NCBI GenBank assembly: GCA_024278935.1
Contig: JAJRSF010000053.1
Coordinates: 94,950 to 158,949 of the forward strand
DNA from: Candidatus Zixiibacteriota bacterium
GTDB taxonomy: Bacteria; Zixibacteria; MSB-5A5; GN15; FEB-12
Direction of reading: 5' to 3'
Length of the DNA: 64,000 bases
The notes under the pieces are model-generated. The model did no database searches, was not told the DNA's origin, and worked only from the letters and a program-made list of their open reading frames with translations. Positions 1 through 8,058 of the stretch are shown here, one piece after another. Numbering within the stretch: the first letter of the stretch is position 1; each line of letters begins with the position of its first letter. Position numbers and translations under genes: made by a program.

Positions 1-492
1 GGACAAAGCTCGATGATCCTGCGACTGTGACATACCAAATTTCTTAATTAGATTGAGTAAGGAATACGATGTTAACCCCGGGAAAAACTTTTTATACACT
101 TCGATTGTATCAAGAATCAGATTATTACCGAACTGCATTTTAGATCGTCTGAGAGCAGAGCCGACAAATGAAATATCAAATGGTGCATTATGTGCAAGCA
201 AGATAGAATCAGTCCCGCAGAAAGCTTTGAATTTCTTCAGCACAGGTTTTGCTATAGGCGATTCTTTGACCATAGCATTGGTGATGCCATGGATTTCGAT
301 AACATCGGCAGGGATTTCTTTTTGAGGATTTATAAGGAAATCAAAAGTCTCAATTTCGCCCAAATTAAGTGTAAATTTCACCGCAGAAAGTTCAACAAGC
401 CGATTGATCGGAGCCCACATACCGGTTGTTTCGGAGTCAAAAGCGATAAAAATCTGATTGTTCAAGTATTCGGAAATATTCTCAAGTTTCAT
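1..492 (-). CDS. DnaQ-like 3'-5' exonuclease (DEDDh family), 3' end cut by window edge
   Basis: I translated the minus strand from ATG at 490-492; the frame stays open for 164 codons to base 1, so the C-terminus lies outside the window. The three exonuclease motifs of the DnaQ/epsilon family are visible: FIAFDSETTG (Exo I, metal-binding D-x-E), LLAHNAPFDISFV (Exo II) and the start of Exo III, DHRALS, with its catalytic His. The family removes 3' nucleotides from DNA or RNA and acts either as a polymerase III proofreading subunit or as a stand-alone or polymerase-fused domain. Because the tail is missing, dnaQ cannot be told from a longer fusion (for example to UvrC-like or helicase domains). 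The plus-strand open frames over this interval are shadows of it. Confidence 0.9.
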   Translation of the reverse strand, partial: MKLENISEYLNNQIFIAFDSETTGMWAPINRLVELSAVKFTLNLGEIETFDFLINPQKEIPADVIEIHGITNAMVKESPIAKPVLKKFKAFCGTDSILLAHNAPFDISFVGSALRRSKMQFGNNLILDTIEVYKKFFPGLTSYSLLNLIKKFGMSQSQDHRALS

Positions 493-767
493 AGCTCAAA
501 TATCAGCAGTTTAAAAGCATTTGACAACCACTTTTTATCTGCTATCTTAATATAAATCTAATGGAGAAGATGTTGAAAAAGTTGTTACTACAATTAAATC
601 TGTTTAAACGGTCAACAAAAGTGATGACCCGTTATACGCCGACATCTGCCTCCGGTCTGCAAGACACCTAAGTTATATCTCCCAAATAAAAAATCATAAA
701 AAGTATATAATTATTCGTACAAAATAAAACGAGTGATGTTTTAAAATATTATTTAAGGAAAAGTATT
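493..767. other. Divergent intergenic region before the ammonia-lyase gene
   Basis: This 275-base gap lies between the divergently read exonuclease and lyase genes and should hold both promoters. An AAGGAAAAG ribosome site lies just before the lyase ATG. A 36-residue open frame (561-671, beginning MEKMLKKLLLQ and ending GLQDT) has a poor ribosome site and no recognisable family, so I do not call it a gene. Confidence 0.4.
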
Positions 768-2291
768 ATGTCAATTATATTAGATGGTTCCGGGCTTACA
801 ATAGAAAAAGTAGTGCAGATAGCACGTAATAATGAAAAAGTTGAGCTTTGTCCTGAAGCACTCAAGCGGATGGAAAAATGTCGGTTGATGGTTGAGAAAA
901 AAATTGCTGCCAAAGAAATTATGTATGGCGTCAATACCGGGATTGGTGAGTTTTCGGAAGTTGTCCTAAACGACGACCAAGTAAAAGATTTTCAAAAATA
1001 TCTTATTTACAATCATTCCGCTGGGATTGGTGATCCTGCACCGATAGAATATATTCGTGGTGCCATGGCAGGGCGTATCAACGTGCATGCCCATGGGAAC
1101 TCCGGAGTGCGACCAATTATCACTCAGACACTTATTGAGATGCTTAACAAAGGTGTCACGCCATTTGTCTGTCAGAAAGGTTCTGTTGGAGCTTGCGGTG
1201 ATTTAGCACCGATGTCACAGATTGCGTTATTACTGATGGGTGAAGGGGAAGCATATTATCAAGGCGAACTTTTAAGTGGTAAAGATGCGATGGCAAAAGC
1301 TGGAATTGAAGTTCCGGGTTTGCAGGCTCGTGATGGGTTAGCGACTATCAACGGTTCAAATGTTTTGACTGCCATGAGTGCGATATTTTTGTTCGACGCT
1401 AAGCGTTGGTTGAAGCAAGCCGAAATTGGTGCTGCCATGTCGCTTGAAGCTCTCAAAGCAAATATGAAACCATACTCGGCAAAACTTCATCAAGCACGTG
1501 GATTTTCCGGAGCAGTGCGTTCGGCAGAATCTATTCGCAAGATGGTTACTGGTGGTGATCTTGAACTTGAGAAGATTCAATGCAAAGTTCAGGATGCATA
1601 TTCGATGCGTTCGACTCCGCAAGTTATCGGAGCGGCACACGATGCTTTGGCGTACGGGCAGTCTCAAGTTGAAATTGAATTGAACGGCGTTGGTGATAAC
1701 CCGATATTTTTCCCTGATGAAAATATGCAAATTTCAGGAGCGAACTTTCAGGGGACACCGGTCTCACTTCCGATGGATATGGCAGGTATCGCAATCACAA
1801 TGGTATCGCTTCTGTCGGAACGTCGCATGAACCGTCTGAACAATCCTGCATTGTCGGTTGGACTACCTCCGTTTCTTACCAAAGGTGCCGGGATGTTTTC
1901 GGGGCTGATGCTTACCCAATATACTGCCGATACGCTTTTAGTAGAACAGCGGATTCTCTCAACACCTGCTTCGATTCAGTCTATTCCTGCTGCCGCCGAT
2001 CAAGAAGATTTTGTTTCGATGGGAATGAATACGGCGATTAAAAATTTCCAGATTCTTGATAATGCTAATGGTATCTTAGGAATTGAAATTATGGCAGCCG
2101 CTCAAGCTCTAGATTTCAGAGAGTATGCTTTTGGTGCAGGAACTACTAAAGCACATGAAGTTGTCCGTCGTCATGTTAAGTTCTTGGATATTGATAGACC
2201 TCTGCATACTGACAATACTAATATGCAGAAACTTATTAAGTCGGGTGAGATTCTCGATGAAGTCGAAAAAGTTGTCGGGTCTTTAGGGTAG
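768..2291 (+). CDS. Histidine ammonia-lyase-like MIO enzyme (aromatic amino acid lyase family)
   Basis: At 507 residues this is the usual bacterial HAL length, and alignment is close enough that numbering matches Pseudomonas HAL: Tyr53 in IMYGVNTGIG and His83 in LIYNHSAGIG. Family motifs AYSMRSTPQVIGAAHDAL, SGANFQGTPVSLPMD, LSERRMNRLNNP and SIPAAADQEDFVSMG are all present. HAL/PAL/TAL enzymes eliminate ammonia using an MIO cofactor that self-forms from Ala-Ser-Gly; here the triad is Ala142-Cys143-Gly144 (GSVGACGDLAPM). His83 favours histidine over Tyr/Phe as substrate, but Asn82 replaces the usual Ser, and no hutU, hutI or hutG gene is nearby. It could therefore be a catabolic HAL or a lyase/aminomutase of another pathway. 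Start: ATG after AAGGAAAAG. Confidence 0.85.
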   Translation: MSIILDGSGLTIEKVVQIARNNEKVELCPEALKRMEKCRLMVEKKIAAKEIMYGVNTGIGEFSEVVLNDDQVKDFQKYLIYNHSAGIGDPAPIEYIRGAMAGRINVHAHGNSGVRPIITQTLIEMLNKGVTPFVCQKGSVGACGDLAPMSQIALLLMGEGEAYYQGELLSGKDAMAKAGIEVPGLQARDGLATINGSNVLTAMSAIFLFDAKRWLKQAEIGAAMSLEALKANMKPYSAKLHQARGFSGAVRSAESIRKMVTGGDLELEKIQCKVQDAYSMRSTPQVIGAAHDALAYGQSQVEIELNGVGDNPIFFPDENMQISGANFQGTPVSLPMDMAGIAITMVSLLSERRMNRLNNPALSVGLPPFLTKGAGMFSGLMLTQYTADTLLVEQRILSTPASIQSIPAAADQEDFVSMGMNTAIKNFQILDNANGILGIEIMAAAQALDFREYAFGAGTTKAHEVVRRHVKFLDIDRPLHTDNTNMQKLIKSGEILDEVEKVVGSLG

Positions 2292-2301
2292 ATTGTTCCG
2301 A

Positions 2302-2327
2302 GTCACCCTGAGCGGAGTCGAAGGGTC
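2302..2327. repeat. CCCTGAGCGGAGTCGAAGGG-type intergenic repeat
   Basis: The core CCCTGAGCGGAGTCGAAGGG is an imperfect palindrome (ACCCT/AGGGT arms). I recognise it as a very widespread short intergenic repeat in unrelated bacterial genomes. It lies 10 bases after the lyase stop codon. Its function is unknown. Confidence 0.6.
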
Positions 2328-2370
2328 AAATTAGATATCGTGCCAATCTCATCTTTTGAAAACTTTGTAG

Positions 2371-2395
2371 GGCGGAACCCTTTAGCGGTTCCGCC
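2371..2395. repeat. GAACCCTTTAG-loop hairpin, copy 1
   Basis: This is a perfect 9-bp stem GGCGGAACC / GGTTCCGCC around loop CTTTAGC, followed by TTTAT. It could act as a weak terminator for the lyase gene. The same loop and inner arms recur at 2836-2862 and 22530-22554 with different outer arms that co-vary, which marks it as a member of a dispersed hairpin family. Confidence 0.65.
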
Positions 2396-2628
2396 TTTAT
2401 ATCGGTGAATTGATGTACCCTTAATAACTATGACACTCCTTTCCTGCGAAACCAGGAATCCAGTACAGTAACAGTCAGCAGTCTTTTGGAATCTCAAAAG
2501 ACCAAATCCAAAAATTCAAAATGGCTTCAGTCGCATATAAAACACAGCCTGAAGGCTGATTTTGTTACCGTTAATTCCTCCTAAATGATATATGGTAAGA
2601 CCTTTACGACGAAATGGCTTTGCCTGAT

Positions 2629-2648
2629 AAAATGGCTTAAGCCATTTT
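2629..2648. repeat. AAAATGGCTTAAGCCATTTT palindrome, copy 1
   Basis: This is a perfect 20-base palindrome continuing into TTTTT. An identical copy is at 3925-3944. Having no loop, it is a poor RNA hairpin as drawn, though the outer arms can still pair around a small loop with a T-tract behind. Confidence 0.7.
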
Positions 2649-2835
2649 TGCTCATAAAAATTGTAGTCTTTTTGTGCATAGTATTTCCTTATCTAAAATC
2701 ATTCTCTCATACAATCGTTAGTATTAATATTTAAAGAAGAATTGTAGTGAATCTGAGTAATGTCATTCCCGTGAAAACTCGGATCCGGCCATTTTTAATA
2801 ATACATACCAATGAATAGACTGTCTTTTGTTTTGT

Positions 2836-2862
2836 AGGGAAGAACCCTTTAGTGGTTCCGCC
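2836..2862. repeat. GAACCCTTTAG-loop hairpin, copy 2 (decayed)
   Basis: The inner stem GAACC/GGTTC and loop CTTTAGT match the copies at 2371 and 22530. The outer arms (GGGAA versus CGCC) no longer pair fully, so this looks like a degenerate member of the family. Confidence 0.55.
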
Positions 2863-2923
2863 AATGTTAAAATATCTTAAGAATGTAGTTGATAATAGAT
2901 TTTGATTCTGCTTATCTTATTAT

Positions 2924-3751
2924 ATGTCTAATTTTCCAGTATTTAATATAAATGAAATACCTGAAATGATTGAAGAATTCAAAAAACTTTTAGGTATCAA
3001 AATTATATTAGATAATAAACAACATTTTTTGTATAGCTACTTTGAAGAATATGAAAAGGGAATTGCTAATGTTATTCTCTACAAATTTAACTAAAAAGTT
3101 AGAGAGTTAGCAAGTTTTGCTAAGTATATTCTCACATTCAAGTCTGATTGGAATACACCAGAAATATTTACTCATTTAAGAACTAAATTACTGAATCCTG
3201 ATCATGTTAAAGGAATAATCTTTGAATTTAGAGCAGCATATCATTTTAAGTATCAGCATAAAGAAGCTGTATGGTTACCAAATATTGGTTCTGATGAGGA
3301 ATCTGATATAAAGGTGATTACACTATCTGGAAAAACAGTTATGGTTGAATGTTCTCGAAAGTTAGAAAAAAATCATAGATTAGAAAACTTCCAAGTTTTT
3401 AAAAGAGATGTTTTAAAGGCCTTCAACTTTAAAGCAAAGCAGTTGAGTAACACAAATGTACCAACAATGGTTTCAATTTATATTCCAGAGAATCTTGATT
3501 GGCATAAATTTGTAAAACTACCTGTAATAAGTGATATGATTATGGAAAAGTTTGAAAATCATGAATATCAAAACATAAGTGGTATCACTATTGTATCATC
3601 AAGGCTGCCAAAAGTCAGGATAATAAACGAAAATATTGAGTATTCAAATTATGATTCTGATGTTTTTTCAATGGTAAATGGTTTTTCAAAGTATAAACTT
3701 CCCGATGATTTTTATTATGGTATAGGTCAATCATCAGATAAAAATAAATAA
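2924..3751 (+). pseudogene. Unknown protein with PD-(D/E)XK-nuclease-like pattern, interrupted by an in-frame TAA
   Basis: One reading frame runs from ATG 2924 to the stop at 3749-3751 (about 275 residues) and is broken once, by TAA at 3092-3094 after 56 codons. Sequence on both sides is protein-like, so the lesion probably splits a single gene; a short downstream product could restart at GTG 3314. The middle carries an acidic residue in FEFRAAYHF, then ESDIKV and VMVECSRK on predicted strands, an arrangement reminiscent of the E...D...ExK core of restriction-like nucleases, although the last motif is ECSRK. I do not recognise the family. There is no strong ribosome site. The gene sits alone between repeat-rich gaps, as accessory or decaying genes often do. 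Confidence 0.55.
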
Positions 3752-3924
3752 ACACCCTTCTGGATTCCCAATCAAGTTGGGAATGACATTTCTCAATTTC
3801 CCTATACTTTCATAGCATAATAATAACATACCTCTATATATGACGGTCAATGTTGGATTCTGGTTCAAGTCCCGAATGACAGGAGTTTTTAGCATGCACA
3901 AAATCACTACAAATAAAATGAGCG

Positions 3925-3944
3925 AAAATGGCTTAAGCCATTTT
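3925..3944. repeat. AAAATGGCTTAAGCCATTTT palindrome, copy 2
   Basis: This copy is identical to the 20-base palindrome at 2629-2648 and is again followed by a T-run. The two copies flank the broken gene at 2924-3751. Confidence 0.7.
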
Positions 3945-4030
3945 TTTAAACAAAGCCATTTCCCCGTAACAGGCTATGCCTGTCTTACTTATGTCTTGAA
4001 AGTGCAGAAAAACATACAAAGTAGGTTCCC

Positions 4031-4119
4031 TTTATATGCGAAACGAACCCATTTTATAAGTAGTACCGTTGATAATAAATCAGGCAACGCCTGCCTTTAT
4101 ATGCGAAACGAACCCATTT
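4031..4119. repeat. Direct repeat pair, 24-base unit
   Basis: The unit starting TTTATATGCGAAACGAACCC and ending ATTT occurs at 4031-4054 and again, identically, at 4096-4119, 65 bases apart. Short CAGGC...GCCTG inverted repeats lie beside each. No flanking transposase is seen. Confidence 0.75.
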
Positions 4120-4133
4120 AAATTAGTTCTAAA

Positions 4134-6107
4134 CTATTTTTTAAAAGAGGCAGGTAATGTCAGTTGGTCGGCGAGTTGGGTGTAATTGCGCAACCGTTCT
4201 CGCATCTGCTTCAAGGCATCGGCATATTCAGTTGTGTCGGCTTCTTCAAACAGTTGGTCTCTTTGTAAGTTATGATGCAATTTTGTATACAAACCTATTT
4301 GTTCGAAGTAAAAATAATCATTATCCAAATAACCAATGCGATCCCAGAGGGTGACAAAAGCAAAACCGGAATCATCGGCTGGAAGGTTGAGCAAGTCACG
4401 TCCCCAGCTTTCATGCTCATAATTTCCGCCAAGAATGCCGAGCAATGTTGGGACAATATCAACTTGTGAACCGATTGTACTAATCCGAACGGCTGAGTCA
4501 CCTAGCAAAGTTGGGGCATAAATAAGCAAAGGAATATGAAAGAGATTTGGGTCGAGAGACATTTTAGGATATTCTAAAATTGCATGGTCTGAAACAAAGA
4601 GAAAAATCGTACTGTCAAATATCGGCTTTGTTTTCATCTCTTTGATAAATTTTCCAATAGCATAGTCGGCATAGATAATTGCGTTGGCTTTTTTGGAATC
4701 AAATGAGTCATCTTGGTATCGCATCATTGACGAATCAGGGAGATCAAACGGTTCGTGGTTTGAGATTGTTAAAGTTGATAATTGAAACGGACGAGGAAGA
4801 GAATCAACTAAGTGGTTTATTTTTTCAAACAGTAATTCATCAGGGACACCCCATTTTGAAAAAGATGCATCGGAATCAAAATCATCGACACCATAAAAAT
4901 GATCGAAATGTTTTGCTCGGAAGAAACCTTCCATATTGTCAAAAGCAATATCGCCACCATAGCAGAAAAGATTGTAATATCCTTCGTTGTGTAAAATTTC
5001 AGATATTGATTTAAAAGGATGTTTGGATTCATATTTTTTTAAGATTGCACGACCCGGTAGAGCAGGGTAGGAGCAAAGAGTTGCCGCAAGTCCAAAATTT
5101 GTTCTGAATCCATTGGCATAAAAATTCTCAAACAGGATACCATGTTCTGTGAGAGAATCAAATTGCGGAGTCAAGTTCAGGCTGTCAACTAAACATGATG
5201 TGCGAGTACCTGCCCAGCTTTCCATGAGAACTATAATTATATTTGGTTGGAACTCAAAATTTGGCTTAGTACTCATCGTTTGCTTTAGGGAATTGTTTTT
5301 ATCAATGAATTCAGAATTCTCCTGAGTAATCATTGTTTGTACATTGGCAAGTGCAATTTTTTGGTCAACAAACGGAAAGCGGTCGGACTCATCTAGAAAC
5401 GACAAGCGAGGGTCATGTTCTATTTCTGAATAATTTTTTATCAGAGTATAGATTCCATTGAGGGCAGATTGGTTGAGTGTATGATTGTCAGAAAAATATG
5501 CAACTCCCCAATCCATCGGAGCAAAGGCAATGCGACCTCTTATGCCAACGGCAAGAAAGATCAGGAAGCAGAAAAAGAAAATTATACGAGACAAGAGTTT
5601 CTGATGAGTTTTTGTCTGATTTAATTTTAAAATCTTAAAATGAGAGTATACAAAAAGAGCAGAAGCTATAAACCAGATAGAAATAAATTCCCAGAAAAGT
5701 CGGTCGGCATTGACATAATTTTGACCTCCGCTTCCGGTATATTCATACGCCATGAAATTGAATCGGATATTAAAATATTCATAGAATCGTATGTCTGCTA
5801 TCATACCTAAAAATATTAGAGGGAAAACGATATATGAAAAAGTAGAGAGAACTGTTCTTACAATTTTGTTCTGCAAGTTAAACCATGGAAGTAAAAATAA
5901 CATTGGGGTGAGCAAAGAGAGGATTATTATTTGGTCAAATCTGAAACCGATCAGATAGGAAGTAAGAATCTGCCCGAAAGTAACATCGTTGTAAAATTGT
6001 TCTGAAAAGCTGAGATGAAAAACGAATCGGAAAAATGCAAAGAAAAAGACAAGACTCAGATATAAGAGGAAAATATATTGAAACTGGTTCGGGATTTTTG
6101 AACGCAT
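4134..6107 (-). CDS. LTA synthase-like membrane sulfatase-fold protein (phosphoglycerol transferase family)
   Basis: This 657-residue protein has about five N-terminal membrane segments (roughly residues 10-190) and then an extracytoplasmic alkaline-phosphatase/sulfatase-fold domain. The metal-binding strand IIIVLMESWAG, the candidate catalytic Thr in GFRTNFGLAATLCSYPALPG and the late SDHAILEYP metal ligands match the LtaS/MdoB family. Members move phosphoglycerol or phosphoethanolamine from lipid onto teichoic acids, periplasmic glucans or lipid A. For a presumed diderm, modification of surface glycans or lipids is more likely than lipoteichoic acid synthesis. It is read alone toward the repeat region. 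The N-terminus (MRSKIPNQFQYIFLLY) fits a membrane protein start. Confidence 0.85.
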   Translation of the reverse strand: MRSKIPNQFQYIFLLYLSLVFFFAFFRFVFHLSFSEQFYNDVTFGQILTSYLIGFRFDQIIILSLLTPMLFLLPWFNLQNKIVRTVLSTFSYIVFPLIFLGMIADIRFYEYFNIRFNFMAYEYTGSGGQNYVNADRLFWEFISIWFIASALFVYSHFKILKLNQTKTHQKLLSRIIFFFCFLIFLAVGIRGRIAFAPMDWGVAYFSDNHTLNQSALNGIYTLIKNYSEIEHDPRLSFLDESDRFPFVDQKIALANVQTMITQENSEFIDKNNSLKQTMSTKPNFEFQPNIIIVLMESWAGTRTSCLVDSLNLTPQFDSLTEHGILFENFYANGFRTNFGLAATLCSYPALPGRAILKKYESKHPFKSISEILHNEGYYNLFCYGGDIAFDNMEGFFRAKHFDHFYGVDDFDSDASFSKWGVPDELLFEKINHLVDSLPRPFQLSTLTISNHEPFDLPDSSMMRYQDDSFDSKKANAIIYADYAIGKFIKEMKTKPIFDSTIFLFVSDHAILEYPKMSLDPNLFHIPLLIYAPTLLGDSAVRISTIGSQVDIVPTLLGILGGNYEHESWGRDLLNLPADDSGFAFVTLWDRIGYLDNDYFYFEQIGLYTKLHHNLQRDQLFEEADTTEYADALKQMRERLRNYTQLADQLTLPASFKK

Positions 6108-6178
6108 TAAATTTTAAAACCTTTCTTATTCATTATGCGAATATGAAAGGTTCACTGCCAGATGTCAATCAATTATAC

Positions 6179-6502
6179 TTAATCGATATCTTCGACCACA
6201 ACAGCAGTGCCATAGGCAAGTAGTTCGGCTGCTCCTGCCATAATGCTGGATGTTGAGAATCTGACCATTATAATAGCGTTTGCTCCAAATGATTTTGCTT
6301 CCACAGTCATTCTATCGAGTGCTTGTTCACGAGATTCGGCGATAAGTTTTGTGTATTCGACAACTTCGCCACCGATCATTGTTCTAAAAGCTGCCCCAAT
6401 GTCACGACCAATATGCCTTGCCCGCACTGTGTTGCCTCTGACAAGGCCTATAGTCTTGATTATTTTTTTACCGTGAATATGTTCACCGGATGCTATTAAC
6501 AT
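6179..6502 (-). CDS. YbjQ-like (UPF0145) heavy-metal-binding-domain protein
   Basis: This is a 107-residue protein of the YbjQ/UPF0145 family, which forms small oligomeric cytosolic rings of unknown function. It shows the conserved blocks VRGNTVRARHIGRDIGAA, FRTMIGGEVVEYTKL, AREQAL-type helix and FGANAIIMVRFSTSSI. The length is normal. Its ATG overlaps the stop of the upstream anti-sigma-like frame by one base, so the two are probably co-translated. The link with a stress-type sigma factor operon is contextual only. Confidence 0.85.
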   Translation of the reverse strand: MLIASGEHIHGKKIIKTIGLVRGNTVRARHIGRDIGAAFRTMIGGEVVEYTKLIAESREQALDRMTVEAKSFGANAIIMVRFSTSSIMAGAAELLAYGTAVVVEDID

Positions 6503-6944
6503 TATTTTTTTACCTCTTTGTATCTGTCTCGTTTATACGCAAATAAACGTTCTCGGCTAAAGGATACAAGTAAAATTATTGCTCCTAAAATCAGAACTGC
6601 GGTAGCTATTTTAATGAAAATCGGTATAGTTGGATTTTGATAGATTTCAGAAAGAAATTGAAACATGCCATAGAAAATTAAAGCAATAGCACCAACAGAG
6701 AAGAAAATCCATCCGAAGCCACGTTCGAGTTTTTTATACATAGACTGCCAGTAGTTTTCCCATACTTCATCAGGCAAGTCAGCGTAGGTCATTATGCCTG
6801 TCATCTCTTTTAAATTCATGAACTCCTCCAGTTCGGTGCGTAGCTCTTGATTGTTTTTGAGTTCTACTTCAAAGGCAAGTCGATCGTTCTCAGAAAGTTA
6901 CCATCAACATAGCCGGCTAACATTTCTCGTTTATCCTTGCTCAT
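6502..6944 (-). pseudogene. Putative membrane anti-sigma factor, split by a one-base frameshift
   Basis: A 27-codon frame from ATG 6944 (MSKDKREMLAGYVDGN, stop at 6864) and the 105-residue frame ending at 6502 fuse into one protein of about 147 residues if one base is restored near 6896-6903: ...YVDGN-LSENDRLAFE-VELKNNQELR... then two membrane segments (about GWIFFSVGAIALIFYGMF and IATAVLILGAIILLVSFS). The N-terminal pattern, a start overlapping the sigma gene by 14 bases and the membrane anchors all fit an anti-sigma factor that holds the adjacent ECF sigma at the membrane. No zinc-finger HxxxCxxC is present. A downstream restart at ATG 6819 would give a membrane protein without the sigma-binding part. 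The cause may be an assembly error, a real mutation or recoding. Confidence 0.7.
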
Positions 6945-7485
6945 AATAAGACCTCATAATATCTGCCAGTTTTTTTCTGGCGTAATAAAGACGTGACATG
7001 ACAGTACCTTTTGAGATTTCAAGCAGATCAGCAATTTCGTCGTATGACATATTTCTAAAATGTTGTAAAGTAATAATTTCTCTATCTTCATAGTCTAATT
7101 TCAAAAGAGCATTGCGGACATAGGCGGCGGTCTCTTTTTTGACCATGGCATCTTCCGGGTTTGATGAGTCGATTAGCAGGTATGAGGCATCGTCGACATC
7201 GACCATTTTATTCTCACGTTTGCTTCGTTTGACTAGCCATGTTTTTGAAAGGTTTGAAATGATTCGATAGAACCAAGGCAAAAATGGTTGGTCTGTGTCA
7301 TAGGTGTTGGCAGAACGGTAGACCCGAAGGAATGCTTCCTGAGAAATGTCGTAGGCATCATCTTTATTGCCGACAAGTCCTAAGGCAATTCTGAATGCAG
7401 TCTTTTTGTGCTTATTTACAAGCAGTCCAAGTGCTTTTTTATCGCCAGTTTTAATTTCCATAATTAACGCTCTGTCATTACACAT
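6931..7485 (-). CDS. RNA polymerase ECF sigma factor (RpoE/SigW type)
   Basis: This 184-residue protein has both ECF domains: sigma-2 (DAYDISQEAFLRVYRSAN and PFLPWFYRIISNLSK, the promoter -10 reading region) and sigma-4 (LDYEDREIITLQHF, SYDEIADLLEISKGTVMSRL, the helix-turn-helix that reads -35). It would redirect RNA polymerase to an envelope-stress type regulon. The stop overlaps the start of the anti-sigma frame by 14 bases, the classic sigma/anti-sigma arrangement. Upstream is the divergent GNAT gene, so 7486-7595 should hold its promoter, which is often autoregulated; I could not pick out a convincing -35/-10 pair. Confidence 0.92.
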   Translation of the reverse strand: MCNDRALIMEIKTGDKKALGLLVNKHKKTAFRIALGLVGNKDDAYDISQEAFLRVYRSANTYDTDQPFLPWFYRIISNLSKTWLVKRSKRENKMVDVDDASYLLIDSSNPEDAMVKKETAAYVRNALLKLDYEDREIITLQHFRNMSYDEIADLLEISKGTVMSRLYYARKKLADIMRSYYEQG

Positions 7486-7595
7486 TGTTTTCGATTATTC
7501 CATCTTTTAATATGACTACTTTGGTTTTTTTTAGATATTCAAAAATAATTGATATTTATTCTGTTTTTCAAGCATAAAATTGTTTTATTTCAAAT

Positions 7596-8054
7596 ATGAT
7601 CAAAAAAATAGACTTAAAGAGCGAAAAAGCAGTAATAACCAATGATATTTTACGAGCTTTGCCTGATTGGTTTGGTATTGAGAAGTCGATTGTTGACTAT
7701 GAGGCAGATGTTCAGGAAATGCCGTTTTGGGCAGTTTTTGAAAATAGTATGCCTGTCGGGTTTCTTGCCGTGAAAGAGCATTTTGAAAATTCAGCAGAAA
7801 TTATTGTAATGGGTGTCTTGAGTGATAATCATCGTAAAGGTTTTGGGGAATTGTTAGTTAGTGAATCGGAAAAATATTTGATTTCTAACAATTTTGATTT
7901 CTATCAAGTTAAAACACTGAGTGATTCACATCCTCATAAAGGTTACGCCAAAACTCGTGAGTTTTATTTGTCGTGTGGATTCAAGCCACTTGAAGAGTTT
8001 AAAACTTTGTGGGGTGAATCGAACCCTGCTTTGTTGATGATTAAAAAGTTGTAA
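7596..8054 (+). CDS. GNAT family N-acetyltransferase
   Basis: This 152-residue single-domain protein has the GNAT core: a beta-strand ending in EIIVMGVLSDNHRKGFGELL, where the R/Q-x-x-G-x-G/A acetyl-CoA loop reads HRKGFGELL, followed by the C-terminal GYAKTREFYLSCGFKPL motif seen in amino-group and small-molecule acetyltransferases. The substrate cannot be read from sequence. It is transcribed divergently from the sigma gene and converges on recN, four bases away. There is no visible operon partner. Confidence 0.85.
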   Translation: MIKKIDLKSEKAVITNDILRALPDWFGIEKSIVDYEADVQEMPFWAVFENSMPVGFLAVKEHFENSAEIIVMGVLSDNHRKGFGELLVSESEKYLISNNFDFYQVKTLSDSHPHKGYAKTREFYLSCGFKPLEEFKTLWGESNPALLMIKKL

Positions 8055-8058
8055 GTGA

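Larger units (their letters stand above)
2292..2923. other. Gene-free, repeat-rich intergenic region
   Basis: No convincing gene is found in these 632 bases. The stretch is a mosaic of short palindromic elements (listed separately) and AT-rich filler. Fragments resemble the TCATTCCC...GGGAATCCA style intergenic repeats found in many bacterial genomes, for example near 2757-2785. The minus-strand frame at 2303-2497 consists of such repeats and is not a gene. Confidence 0.6.
3752..4133. other. Repeat-rich intergenic region
   Basis: This 382-base gap contains a GGATTCCCAATCAAG / TTGGGAATGACA element near 3762-3790 (its second half recurs at 22680-22700), the second AAAATGGCTTAAGCCATTTT palindrome, and a 24-base direct repeat pair. 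The plus-strand frame 3840-4121 is built from these repeats and is not a credible gene. Confidence 0.6.

Noticed and set aside
561..671. 36-residue frame MEKMLKKLLLQ...GLQDT before the lyase
   Set aside because: No good ribosome site and no known family; could be chance in an AT-rich gap.
1356..1730. Long minus-strand frame inside the ammonia-lyase gene
   Set aside because: It is a shadow of a well conserved gene with no family match of its own.
768..2291. hut operon
   Set aside because: Only the lyase is present; no urocanase, imidazolonepropionase or formiminoglutamase gene is in the window.
3840..4121. Plus-strand open frame of 93 codons
   Set aside because: It is made of palindromes and a duplicated 24-base unit; no ribosome site and no protein-like composition.
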